Origin: CAKSIN01 sp964423705
GTDB lineage: Bacteria; Bacillota; Clostridia; UMGS1810
Reading direction: 5' to 3'
Length of the DNA stretch: 15,016 nucleotides
NCBI GenBank assembly: GCA_964423705.1
Contig: CAYRGA010000037.1
Span: forward strand, 1 to 15,016
The position numbers and the translations under genes were made by a program. Below are positions 7,498 through 15,016 of this stretch, in pieces; positions within the stretch are counted from its first letter, which is position 1; each line of letters starts with the position of its first letter. A model generated the notes under the pieces. The model was not told where the DNA came from. It did not search any database and saw only the letters and a program-made list of their open reading frames with translations.

Positions 7498-8646
7498 ATG
7501 TATAAGGTGATAATTGCTGACGATGAATTGCTTTTGCTTGAGGGTATAAGAGATTTTGTTGATTGGCATGCTTTGGGTGCCGAAATAGTGTACATGGCGA
7601 CAAACGGAGTGGATGCGCTTAAGTATTTGAAAGAGAATACCGTGGATATATTGATAACGGATATATGCATGCCCGGAATCGACGGGATAGAGCTTGCTAA
7701 GTATATTTATGAAAATAAAATCGGAACCAAGGTTATATTTTTAACATCATATCCTAATTTTGAATATGTTAAATCCGGCATGAATTACGAAATCGCTGCA
7801 TATGTGCTCAAGGATGAGTATATGGATGAGCTTGAAGATGTGATTAAGAAGGTTATTTCAAAATTGGGCTATCGCAATAAAACTCTAAACGAATATATTA
7901 ATTTGTTTATTTTAAGGCGCGGTTCACAGGAGGATAAGGAGAATTTTACTTTGATTTGGAATGTGGATGAGTATGTATGCATGCTGATCAAACTTGAATC
8001 GGATAAGCGATTTGATTTTTCGGATACTGTAAATGAAATCGTCGAGTTGAATTTTAAAAATGATAATGTTGTTGTGAACACACTTACACGGCAGGATTAT
8101 CTGTGCTTGCTTCCTGCCGATACAGGCGAGCTTGCCGCCAAATGCGAGAAAACAGTTTCAGATATCGAAAATGCATGCAAGGCAAGCTGTAAGATAGGTA
8201 TAAGCAATAAGTGTGATGATATTTTTAAGCTTCACGAAAAGCTTCTGGAAACAGATGATGCTGTAAATAATATAACCGACAGCGGTGTTATGTTTTATAA
8301 AAATACAGCATCAAATAATTTAATAAAAAAAGCTGTTGCTGTAATCGAGAGTAAATATGCCGAGCCTATTTCGCTTAGTCGCATTGCCGGTGAAATCGGC
8401 GTTTCATCGTCCTATCTGAGTCGTAAATTCAATGATGAAAAAGGCTGCACCATTACGGACTTTATAAACCGTGTGCGTGTCAACAATGCTGTGAAGCTCT
8501 TGCAGAGCACTGATATGCTTGTCTATGAAATCGCTGAAAAGGTTGGCATAGAGGATGCGGCATATTTTACAAATACATTTAAAAAATATGTGGGAATATC
8601 CCCGCAAAAATATAAAAAGGAGTTTTTTAAAAATGAAAAGAATTAA
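7498..8646 (+). CDS. AraC-type DNA-binding response regulator (YesN-like)
   Basis: A 382-residue cytoplasmic transcription factor. The N-terminal receiver domain (about 1-122) has the acidic pair D8/D9, phosphoacceptor D55 (ILITD-ICMPG), T83 and K105, all expected in a functional receiver. A middle region of about 150 residues has no recognised motif, as is usual in this family. The C-terminal AraC helix-turn-helix domain (about 275-373) contains IAGEIGVSSSYLSRKF in the first helix-turn-helix and the family signature VGIEDAAYFTNTFKKYVGISPQKYK in the second, quoted here in two pieces: VGIEDAAYFTNTF and KKYVGISPQKYK. It most likely receives phosphate from the kinase at 487-2157 and activates this operon. 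It lies 15 nt after the enzyme gene and overlaps the next gene by 14 bp, which suggests translational coupling with the lipoprotein. Confidence 0.94.
   Translation: MYKVIIADDELLLLEGIRDFVDWHALGAEIVYMATNGVDALKYLKENTVDILITDICMPGIDGIELAKYIYENKIGTKVIFLTSYPNFEYVKSGMNYEIAAYVLKDEYMDELEDVIKKVISKLGYRNKTLNEYINLFILRRGSQEDKENFTLIWNVDEYVCMLIKLESDKRFDFSDTVNEIVELNFKNDNVVVNTLTRQDYLCLLPADTGELAAKCEKTVSDIENACKASCKIGISNKCDDIFKLHEKLLETDDAVNNITDSGVMFYKNTASNNLIKKAVAVIESKYAEPISLSRIAGEIGVSSSYLSRKFNDEKGCTITDFINRVRVNNAVKLLQSTDMLVYEIAEKVGIEDAAYFTNTFKKYVGISPQKYKKEFFKNEKN
8617..8622 (+). promoter_or_regulatory. Ribosome binding site deciding the lipoprotein start
   Basis: AAGGAG lies 10 nt before the ATG at 8633, inside the 3' end of the regulator gene. 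It fixes the start at 8633. The frame is open further upstream to an ATG at 8555, but that would place about 26 extra residues before a good lipoprotein signal. Confidence 0.75.
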
Positions 8647-9934
8647 TCTGAGAAAGAAAGCATTAATGTTAATTTCCGGCGTGATGATATCCGTAATCGG
8701 ACTCACCTCATGCGGAATCGGAAAAGGCGGCGATAGCGGAAAAGAAGTGACTATCCGCGTACCGTCAGGTCTTGTGGGAACTCATCCGTCCGCACCGTAT
8801 TTTGCGGCTGATGTAGAGGCATTCAACGAAAAGTATAAGGGCAAATACAAGGCAGTTGTCGAGGAAATCCCCGGTGATGCCAATTTTGCCGAAAAAATGA
8901 ATGTTATGCTTACTTCTGGTGATGTTCCGGATGTTATCTTCCCGTCCACGGCTGATTATTTTGAAAAATCAATAAAAGCCGGTCAGGTTGTAGCATTGAA
9001 TGAATATCTGGATGCCGACCCTGAATGGAAAAGCAGCATAAGCGAGGGCGGACTTGAGTATAACAGCCGCGACGGCAAGGTTTATGCTATTCCGCGTGAC
9101 AGAGGTATGCTCTGCTATTACTATAATAAAGACCTATATAAAAAAGCCGGTATAAAGCCTGCCGAAACCTGGGATGAATTTTGGGATAACTGCGAAAAGC
9201 TTAAAAAAGCCGGTATCACACCGTTTGCTCTTGAACCGTCTTGGGTAGGTAATATATTCTTCAGTGCCGTTCTTGCATCAGCGGGCGAAGAAGGCTATGC
9301 GCTTGTAAATGCGACGGAAAAGCCTACAAAATTCAATAATCCCGATATGGTTTATGCACTTGGAAAGCTTAAAGATATGTATAAAAAATACTCTGATGAA
9401 GGCGCTGTCGTAGCTAAATACGAAAATGCCGCAAACCAGTTTATGAACAGCCGCGCAGCAATGGTTGCAAACGGTATATGGATGACAAATGATTTCGCAG
9501 ACCCGAACAAAGCACCTAAGGGCTTTATAGATAAGGTCGGCGTAGCTACCTTCCCGGGTCTTGTGTTCAGCTACAATAATCGTGGTATAGGAATCGGTGC
9601 CAAAACTCCGGAAAAAATCGAAGCGGCACTTGCATTTGTTAAATTCATGACATCACCCGAAAAACAGGCTGAATATATGGATACAGTCGGTGAATTTGCG
9701 GATTCTCCGAAGGTTGAAATTTCCGAAAAGCTTATGAAAAATAAACCTCATATGGTTGAGCTTTGGAATATATACAACAATACCGAAGTAAAATCAAACC
9801 TCATCGGCAATACCTGGTATCCGGCAGTTACAGAGGCATTGCAGACAGCGATTCCGGGCTTTGTTTCAGGCTCTATGTCCGAGCAGGATGTTATTAAATC
9901 CATGGAAGCTGCGGCTGCCAAGGCTTCAAAGTAA
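8633..9934 (+). CDS. Carbohydrate ABC transporter substrate-binding lipoprotein
   Basis: A 433-residue extracellular solute-binding protein of the bacterial sugar-binding (MalE-like, SBP_bac) type. The N terminus has a basic start (MKRINLRKK), a hydrophobic core and the lipobox LTSC with lipidated C27, so it would be anchored outside the membrane. The body shows features of family-1 sugar binders: MLTSGDVPDVIF (about 92-103), YAIPRDRGMLCYYYNKDLYKKAGI, split as YAIPRDRGMLCYYYNK and DLYKKAGI (about 151-174), ETWDEFW (about 178-184), AAMVANGIWM (about 275-284) and FVKFMTSPEKQAEYM (about 335-349). It should capture a sugar or oligosaccharide and hand it to the permeases just downstream. Ligand identity is not evident. 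It overlaps the regulator gene by 14 bp and precedes the first permease by 22 nt. Confidence 0.93.
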   Translation: MKRINLRKKALMLISGVMISVIGLTSCGIGKGGDSGKEVTIRVPSGLVGTHPSAPYFAADVEAFNEKYKGKYKAVVEEIPGDANFAEKMNVMLTSGDVPDVIFPSTADYFEKSIKAGQVVALNEYLDADPEWKSSISEGGLEYNSRDGKVYAIPRDRGMLCYYYNKDLYKKAGIKPAETWDEFWDNCEKLKKAGITPFALEPSWVGNIFFSAVLASAGEEGYALVNATEKPTKFNNPDMVYALGKLKDMYKKYSDEGAVVAKYENAANQFMNSRAAMVANGIWMTNDFADPNKAPKGFIDKVGVATFPGLVFSYNNRGIGIGAKTPEKIEAALAFVKFMTSPEKQAEYMDTVGEFADSPKVEISEKLMKNKPHMVELWNIYNNTEVKSNLIGNTWYPAVTEALQTAIPGFVSGSMSEQDVIKSMEAAAAKASK

Positions 9935-9956
9935 TTGTTTGAAAGGATAGTTTGAA

Positions 9957-10871
9957 ATGGCAAAGAAAAACATATTAGCTTTCCCCGCGTTGTGCGGGGA
10001 AAGCAGAAAAAGAAAAGACAGCTTGTGGATATTTCTTTTTCTGCTGCCTTGCTTGATTTTTATTTTAGCGTTCAGTGCATTTCCGATGCTCGTTACTCTT
10101 GTAACGGCATTCTGTAAGTGGGACGGTGTCACGACTCCCGTATTCTGCGGCTTGGAAAATTTTCGATTTACATTTTTTGAAGACCCCGATTTTTCAATTG
10201 CGATAATAAATACCTTCAAGTGGATAATTATACAGCTGGTTGTTCAGACCTCACTCGGTCTTATAGCAGGCTTTTTTATGTCAAGGGAATTTAGAGGCTG
10301 GAAGGTTTTCAGAACACTCATAATGATTCCGAATATAATTCAAAGTGCGGCACTTGCCACCATGTTTTATTACATATACAATCCCGATATGGGTCTTCTC
10401 AATGCACTTCTCGGTAAAATCGGTCTCGGCTCACTTCGGTCAAATTGGCTGGCATACGAAAATACCGCCTTCTGGGCAGTTACCGCATCATGGATTTTTT
10501 ACTGCGGAAATATCGGTGTAATCTTTTATTCGGCTATTATCGGTGTTCCTCAGTCACAGCGCGAATCCGCTATGCTTGACGGATGTACCCGATTCCAGAC
10601 AGACCTTTATATTGTGCTGCCTCAGATTAAAGGTACTATAGGAACCAATATGGTTCTGTCGGCTGTAACGGCGGTCAATATGTTTGATTTCATATACATG
10701 CTTACCAAGGGCGGTCCCGGAAATTCCACCATGTCGCTTGCGGTTTTGACGTATAAATCCGCACTCTCGGGTAACTATGGCGGTGCGATGAGCGTAGGTC
10801 TTATTCAGGCGGTCATCGGAGTAGTGACAGTCGGGATTATCAATAAGCTTCTCGTAAGAGATGATGTATGA
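9957..10871 (+). CDS. Carbohydrate ABC transporter permease, MalF/UgpA-type
   Basis: A 304-residue inner-membrane protein with about six transmembrane segments, the first at about 23-47. The cytoplasmic EAA loop that docks the ATPase is at about 197-226 (VPQSQRESAMLDGCTRFQ, then LPQIKG). The C-terminal motif LTKGGPGNST (249-258) is typical of MalF-like subunits of family-1 sugar importers. It pairs with the permease at 10885-11715. The ATG at 9957 has GAAAGGA (9941-9947) 9 nt upstream. The first 22 codons encode a basic, poorly conserved-looking tail and contain two strong hairpins (9978-10045). A later in-frame start would cut the first membrane segment and lacks a ribosome binding site. Confidence 0.93.
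   Translation: MAKKNILAFPALCGESRKRKDSLWIFLFLLPCLIFILAFSAFPMLVTLVTAFCKWDGVTTPVFCGLENFRFTFFEDPDFSIAIINTFKWIIIQLVVQTSLGLIAGFFMSREFRGWKVFRTLIMIPNIIQSAALATMFYYIYNPDMGLLNALLGKIGLGSLRSNWLAYENTAFWAVTASWIFYCGNIGVIFYSAIIGVPQSQRESAMLDGCTRFQTDLYIVLPQIKGTIGTNMVLSAVTAVNMFDFIYMLTKGGPGNSTMSLAVLTYKSALSGNYGGAMSVGLIQAVIGVVTVGIINKLLVRDDV
9978..10045 (+). promoter_or_regulatory. Two overlapping intragenic hairpins at the permease start
   Basis: Hairpin 1 has perfect 11-bp arms gctttccccgc (9978-9988) and gcggggaaagc (9994-10004) around a 5-nt loop. Hairpin 2 has perfect 14-bp arms agcagaaaaagaaa (10002-10015) and tttctttttctgct (10032-10045) around a 16-nt loop. They share 10002-10004, so they nearly stack or compete. 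Neither is followed at once by a T-run, so a simple intrinsic terminator is unlikely. Structures just after a binding-protein gene are known in several sugar importers to protect its mRNA and lower permease expression. That role here is inferred. Confidence 0.5.
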
Positions 10872-10876
10872 GGAGG
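10871..10876 (+). promoter_or_regulatory. Ribosome binding site deciding the second permease start
   Basis: AGGAGG begins on the last base of the upstream stop codon (TGA, 10869-10871) and lies 8 nt before the ATG at 10885. In-frame ATGs at 10861 and 10864 lie before this site and lack one of their own, so 10885 is chosen. Overlap of stop codon and ribosome binding site suggests translational coupling of the permeases. Confidence 0.8.
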
Positions 10877-10884
10877 GAGTTCAT

Positions 10885-11715
10885 ATGGAAAATTTTAAAA
10901 AGTTCTTTGTAAAGCCGCTTTGCATTTTGATTATGATTGTTGTTGTCCTTGTTGCGGTTTTACCCATTATATGGGCTGTTATTTCCTCATTTAAAACAGA
11001 TTTTGAGATTTTTTCGGAACCGATTGCGTTGCCGAAAACATTTTCTTTTAAATCATATAAATACGTAGCTCAGACAGCACCTGTGTTTCAGTTCCTTTTG
11101 AACAGCCTTATTGTGGCATTCGGTGGTACATTCTTAAATGTGTATGCCGTGAGTATGGCAAGCTATGTTGTAGCGAGAAGGAATTTTATCGGCAAGGGCT
11201 TGCTTGTGACAGTAATCTCCATGACTATGTTTGTACCGTCGATGTGCTCGGCATTTCCAACCTATACTTTGCTGAGAGAAACCGGACTTTTAAATACTAA
11301 GATAGGTTTGATTTTGGTATTTGCTGGTGGAGTTGCTGTGACGTTTTTCGTGCTGAGAGGTCATTTCGCAGCTATTCCTCAGGAAATAGAGGATGCCGCA
11401 TATATCGACGGAGCCGGATTTTGCAGGACATTTCACACCATCATGCTTCCTATGGCAAAGTCGGGTATTTATGTAACGGCACTTTTGCTGTTTATGAGTA
11501 TATGGAATAACTTCCTCACTCCTCTTTTGTATACGAACAGCAACAGTTCAAGGACGCTGTCCATCATGCTGAATTACTTTATGACCACCTTTGCAACAAA
11601 TTATTCGGCAATGTTTGCAGCGATTATAATATCCGTAGTTCCGAATATTATAGTATTTATACTTTTCAGTGATAAAATTGTCGGCGGATTAACGGCAGGA
11701 AGTGTTAAGGGCTGA
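10885..11715 (+). CDS. Carbohydrate ABC transporter permease, MalG/UgpE-type
   Basis: A 276-residue inner-membrane protein with about six transmembrane segments, the first at about 11-34. The N-terminal pattern SSFKTDFEIF is followed by a proline-rich stretch (PIALPKTFSF), typical of MalG-like subunits. The EAA loop is well preserved at about 165-190 (PQEIEDAAYIDGAGF, then IMLPM). It should form a heterodimeric channel with the permease at 9957-10871 and use the lipoprotein at 8633-9934. No ATP-binding subunit follows; the next gene is a surface protein 19 nt downstream. Many Gram-positive family-1 importers of this type share one MsmK-like ATPase encoded elsewhere, and I infer the same here. 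Confidence 0.93.
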   Translation: MENFKKFFVKPLCILIMIVVVLVAVLPIIWAVISSFKTDFEIFSEPIALPKTFSFKSYKYVAQTAPVFQFLLNSLIVAFGGTFLNVYAVSMASYVVARRNFIGKGLLVTVISMTMFVPSMCSAFPTYTLLRETGLLNTKIGLILVFAGGVAVTFFVLRGHFAAIPQEIEDAAYIDGAGFCRTFHTIMLPMAKSGIYVTALLLFMSIWNNFLTPLLYTNSNSSRTLSIMLNYFMTTFATNYSAMFAAIIISVVPNIIVFILFSDKIVGGLTAGSVKG

Positions 11716-11720
11716 TGAAT

Positions 11721-11727
11721 AAGGAGG
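11721..11727 (+). promoter_or_regulatory. Ribosome binding site of the large SLH enzyme
   Basis: AAGGAGG, a perfect Shine-Dalgarno sequence, lies 7 nt before a GTG at 11735. It supports GTG as the true start, and a clear signal peptide follows directly. Confidence 0.8.
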
Positions 11728-11734
11728 TATATAC

Positions 11735-14700
11735 GTGGCAAAAGCAAATGTACACTTAAAGAGGGTGCTGAGTACTGTGCTGGCGGTTGCAGTTTTGTCG
11801 TCCACCGCAGCCTTTGCGGAAATTTCAGACTCATATCTGGGTGAACCGTATCACGGCGAGCCCTTCGTCATAGGTGACTTTAGGACTGTTATAAAGCTTT
11901 GTGATTTCGACAAGGGACAAGAGGGCATCACATATAAGGAAACAGATGCCGCCACAACGGCATACTACAGACCGGGTGACGTGGATTGCTATGATTTCGG
12001 TCAGGGTATAACGGTTGTCGGAGGTCTTAGCACCGGTGAATGGCTCAATTACTCGGTTAATGTCGAAAAATCGGGCTATTACGATTTTGAAATAGGCTCT
12101 ACATGGAGTTATTTGGTGGAGCCGTCCGGTACAATTCACTTTGAAATTGACGGCAAGGATATCACCGGGGCAATAAAAATATCGGAAAATACCGATTTGA
12201 CTGCTATAACGCGCCAAAGTATAAAAGGAGTTCATCTAAAAAAGGGTATACATATTTTAAAAATGGTTGTTGACCAAAAGAACGGAATGGTGGACACTCT
12301 TATCATAACACCCTCGGATAAGCAGACAGATGAAAGTTTGATGTCCGTGAAGCTTAATAAAGATAATACACAGCTTGAAATCGGTGAAACAGAGGCGTTA
12401 AGAATCGTTACCGAGCCTGCGATCGCAGATACTGAAGGTGCTTTTTGGGAAGTCGATAACGACAGTGTCGCTTCCGTGGACGAAAACGGCGTAGTAACCG
12501 CAAAAGCATGCGGCATGGCTTCAGTCAAGGTTACCTTGGGCGGCAGAGAGGCGCATTGCAAAGTCAAGGTAAATGCTGTTTCGGAAAAAATACCGTTTAG
12601 GGATAATGCGATTAAGGATAAGCTTACTATCCGCTGCATGGATTACGACAAGGGCGGCGAAGAAGTTGGCTATCATAAATCAGGTACCGGCAGAAAATCC
12701 TCATATCGCGGAGAAAATGTAAGCATCGAAGGTGAGGGCGACATCCTCTATGTGTGCGGCACAAGTGAGGATGATTGGCTTAAATACACCTTTGATGTAA
12801 GCGAGGAGGATTATTACAATATCGGTGTGCTGGCAAATACCGAAGTCGGAAAGGGCGCATATACGCTGATGCTTGACGGCAAGGTGATAATCGACACCGC
12901 TAAGGTTGCCAAGGGCAGTAAGTGGAGCGACTTTTCGCTGAATAGGGCAATGGATGTGACACTTTCCGAAGGCAGGCATACATTGAAGCTTATTGTAAAC
13001 GAAGAAGGCGCAATGTATAAGGAAATCTCCGTCGAGAAGGCACGTACACTTGACAACGTGTTGTACGATGAAAGCTACATAGGTACACCGTATAGTGACA
13101 GTCCCATATCCGTAGGCATAGGTGAAACTGTTATCCCGCTGTGGCAATTCGATAACGGCGGAGCAGGTGTGGCGTATAATCAGGTTAAAAATAAAAAGGG
13201 CATTATGAATGTCAGTCAACGTGCCGAGGAGGATGTGTACCTCTACGACTATGACGACGGCAACTATTCCGTAAGTAATGTCAATGCCGGTGAATGGATT
13301 TGCTATACCGTGGATATCGATAAAAACGGCTATTACGATATAAGCATCACAACCTCGTGGACAGATGAGTGGAATCCTGTCGGTGCAATGCACCTGGAAC
13401 TTGACGGTGCCGCACTTACCGAGGTTACTCAAATGCCGGTTACCGGAAATTGGAATAAATGGACGGATGCAACTCTCGGAAACTTGTATCTTCCCGCGGG
13501 CAAGCATTTGTTAAAGCTTGTGTTTGATAAAAACGGAAGCAATTACACAAATCTTAAGTTCAACTTTAACGGAAATACGCAAATCACCAGAGGAGATTTT
13601 GCGGTTGCTGCTGTCAAAAATATGATTAAAACGGTAGAACCCCAGGAGAATTTCGATGATGTATTGCCGGGTGACAGCTGCTATGAGGCAGTGGGTACTT
13701 TAAGAGAGCTTGGAATTTTAAAGGGCTCGGGTGATAATCTGTTTAATCCGGATGACCCGATTACAAAGGAGCAGGCGCTCTACATAATCAGTGAAATCCT
13801 GGAAAATACCGGTAGAATGATAAAGAAAACCGGAAGTAAAAAGCTTGAGGATTACAGTGACTGGTATGAGCTTGATGACTGGTCGGCAGGTGCTGTAAGC
13901 AAGCTTGCAAATGCCGGCCTGGTTGTGGGCGGTAACAATAAAATCGCGAAAAACACCACTCTTTCGGCATCACAGGCTATGACATATATTCAGTTTATGA
14001 ATAAATGCATAGGACTTGTGAAGAAGGTTCCCGAAATAGAACCTATATATCTGGCAGATGAGCTTCATCCGTCATACGATTGGATACAAGAGGACTTTTT
14101 AAGAGGAATGTACGGCTTCGTGTCGGATTTGGATAATACCGAAGCAGTTGATAAAATTAAGGATTACGGTATGAATACCTTTATAATTCATATGTTTATC
14201 CGCGATAATCTTACACCGGATGGCTTTAAAAAGTTTGTAGCCAGAAGTAAGGAGCTTCAGGACAGACTCGGCGTTAAGGTATTCCTTTCGCTTCCGTACG
14301 GTGCAGACGAATACTACGGAAACACTCAGTTCGGTAAGTTCTCTACCGGCGGTGAAAACAAATGGGTCAGAACTCCGTGTCCGCTTTCCGCGGGATATTG
14401 GAATGCTGTTGTTGGCGACCGTATGGAGGAGGCGGCTCGACAGGGTCTTACAGGCTGCGTAGCAGATATGGAGATGTATGCGGCAGACCAGACCAGACTT
14501 CCGGGCTCGTGCTACTGCGATGACTGCTGGAGCAGATTTTTGCTTGAATATACCACAGTGGAAAATCCGCTGGGAATATCTGATGAAACACGCTCCGCTA
14601 CACTTGCGGCAAGCGGCTTGAGCCTTGAATATGCAAGGTGGCAGGAAATAGAGGTTTCCAAGATATTGAGGCAGATAGAACAGAGAGTTCATGCGATTAA

Positions 14701-15016
14701 TCCCGACTTTATCATAGGTAATTTGCTTGATATGGAATCCCTTCCGGGACTTTCCAGAGGTTTCGGTACACCGGATAAGCCGTCTCTCATTTTCTCAGAA
14801 ACAGAGTACAGCGGTGCTATAAGCGGACTTGACGGCAGAATAAACCAGCTAAAAAACAGCGGCTATCCGTCAATCTATGTTCCGGGCTTTTGGCCTAATC
14901 CGCTCACTCCCGATGTGCTGGAGGAGAAGATTGTACAGGCTGCACCGAAAAATAACGGTTACTGGATGTGGAGCATTGGATGCTTCGGCAGAGAAGACTT
15001 GGGAATTTTCTACCAG
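11735..15016 (+). CDS. SLH-anchored multimodular putative glycoside hydrolase (3' end outside window)
   Basis: The frame stays open from GTG 11735 to the window edge, 1094 codons, and the stop lies beyond. The signal peptide is at about 1-28 (AAFA-E). CBM6-like module 1 (about 35-193) contains YYRPGDVDCYDFG and GEWLNYSVNVEKSGYYDF. A Big_2 domain follows (about 204-282), then CBM6-like modules 2 (about 296-435) and 3 (about 450-612). SLH-like repeats sit in the middle (about 617-760), including FDDVLPGDSCYEAV and FNPDDPITKEQA. The C-terminal domain (from about 775) is paralogous to that of the 5122-7482 enzyme. Shared motifs are YGNTQFG, PCPLS (C882), DMEMY (D911, E913), C926-x-C928-x-x-C931-W, FSE (E1022) and VPGFWPNP. 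It should be a wall-tethered enzyme acting on the same or a related glycan. The catalytic domain looks nearly complete at the edge. SLH repeats in the middle of a protein are unusual. Confidence 0.85.
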   Translation, partial: MAKANVHLKRVLSTVLAVAVLSSTAAFAEISDSYLGEPYHGEPFVIGDFRTVIKLCDFDKGQEGITYKETDAATTAYYRPGDVDCYDFGQGITVVGGLSTGEWLNYSVNVEKSGYYDFEIGSTWSYLVEPSGTIHFEIDGKDITGAIKISENTDLTAITRQSIKGVHLKKGIHILKMVVDQKNGMVDTLIITPSDKQTDESLMSVKLNKDNTQLEIGETEALRIVTEPAIADTEGAFWEVDNDSVASVDENGVVTAKACGMASVKVTLGGREAHCKVKVNAVSEKIPFRDNAIKDKLTIRCMDYDKGGEEVGYHKSGTGRKSSYRGENVSIEGEGDILYVCGTSEDDWLKYTFDVSEEDYYNIGVLANTEVGKGAYTLMLDGKVIIDTAKVAKGSKWSDFSLNRAMDVTLSEGRHTLKLIVNEEGAMYKEISVEKARTLDNVLYDESYIGTPYSDSPISVGIGETVIPLWQFDNGGAGVAYNQVKNKKGIMNVSQRAEEDVYLYDYDDGNYSVSNVNAGEWICYTVDIDKNGYYDISITTSWTDEWNPVGAMHLELDGAALTEVTQMPVTGNWNKWTDATLGNLYLPAGKHLLKLVFDKNGSNYTNLKFNFNGNTQITRGDFAVAAVKNMIKTVEPQENFDDVLPGDSCYEAVGTLRELGILKGSGDNLFNPDDPITKEQALYIISEILENTGRMIKKTGSKKLEDYSDWYELDDWSAGAVSKLANAGLVVGGNNKIAKNTTLSASQAMTYIQFMNKCIGLVKKVPEIEPIYLADELHPSYDWIQEDFLRGMYGFVSDLDNTEAVDKIKDYGMNTFIIHMFIRDNLTPDGFKKFVARSKELQDRLGVKVFLSLPYGADEYYGNTQFGKFSTGGENKWVRTPCPLSAGYWNAVVGDRMEEAARQGLTGCVADMEMYAADQTRLPGSCYCDDCWSRFLLEYTTVENPLGISDETRSATLAASGLSLEYARWQEIEVSKILRQIEQRVHAINPDFIIGNLLDMESLPGLSRGFGTPDKPSLIFSETEYSGAISGLDGRINQLKNSGYPSIYVPGFWPNPLTPDVLEEKIVQAAPKNNGYWMWSIGCFGREDLGIFYQ

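Noticed and set aside
8555..8632. Upstream extension of the lipoprotein gene
   Set aside because: The start at 8633 has a good ribosome binding site and leads directly into a lipoprotein signal. The extension lies within the regulator's DNA-binding domain.
9978..10004. Hairpin read as an intrinsic terminator
   Set aside because: On the + strand an A-rich run, not a T-run, follows the stem, and the permease frame continues through it. Attenuation or mRNA protection is more plausible.
10861..10884. Upstream extension of the second permease
   Set aside because: The AGGAGG at 10871-10876 lies between these ATGs and the one at 10885, which it serves with ideal spacing.
11831..13507. Several - strand frames of 80-268 codons
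   Set aside because: They lie opposite the continuous GTG-started SLH enzyme, whose CBM6-like, Big_2 and SLH motifs are well formed. They have no domain features of their own.
14099..14692. 197-codon frame on the - strand
   Set aside because: It lies opposite the conserved catalytic domain, which matches the 5122-7482 paralogue on the + strand.
1..15016. CRISPR array, tRNA, rRNA, insertion sequence or prophage
   Set aside because: No regularly spaced repeats, cloverleaf sequences, rRNA-like stretches, transposase or integrase motifs were seen on either strand.

Overview
The window reads as a low-to-moderate GC Gram-positive chromosome segment, most likely from an anaerobic member of the Clostridia. 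Pointers are strong AAGGAGG-type ribosome binding sites, sigma-A-like promoters with TATAAT boxes, an AraC-type response regulator paired with a YesM-type sensor kinase, an SBP lipoprotein with a lipobox, and surface proteins carrying S-layer homology (SLH) domains. No taxonomic marker gene is present, so the assignment is an inference from style and gene content.

Layout. Bases 1-486 hold no convincing gene. They contain a near-consensus promoter firing leftward out of the window (1-29), a hairpin-rich block (about 110-300) and a rightward promoter with an extended -10 (312-341). From 487 onward every gene lies on the + strand: sensor histidine kinase (487-2157); a short gap with a second promoter and a long hairpin over the next start codon; a 948-residue secreted SLH protein with glycan-binding-like and Big_2 modules but no recognised catalytic domain (2256-5102); a secreted putative glycoside hydrolase with two tandem binding modules (5122-7482); the AraC-type response regulator (7498-8646); and a carbohydrate ABC importer without its ATPase, namely lipoprotein (8633-9934) and two permeases (9957-10871, 10885-11715). 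Last is a very large SLH protein (11735 to beyond 15016) that starts with GTG, runs off the window, and carries CBM6-like modules, SLH repeats and a catalytic domain paralogous to that of the 5122-7482 enzyme.

How it fits together. The genes look like a Gram-positive polysaccharide utilisation locus. The kinase senses an extracellular signal and the response regulator activates the operon. One enzyme is probably secreted free, its paralogue is tethered to the cell wall through SLH repeats, and a non-catalytic SLH protein may hold glycan near the cell. The importer takes up the released oligosaccharide, presumably powered by a shared ATPase encoded elsewhere. The substrate cannot be read from the sequence.

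The most interesting points are three. First, the two enzymes share a divergent TIM-barrel-like domain with a DMEMY motif followed by a C-x-C-x-x-C cluster. This recalls the acid/base and zinc-site layout of GH42 beta-galactosidases but lacks the canonical Asn before the Glu. Second, a near-perfect 28/27-nt palindrome (2198-2270) overlaps the internal promoter, ribosome binding region and start codon of the SLH gene. Third, a pair of strong, mutually overlapping hairpins (9978-10045) sits at the 5' end of the first permease gene.
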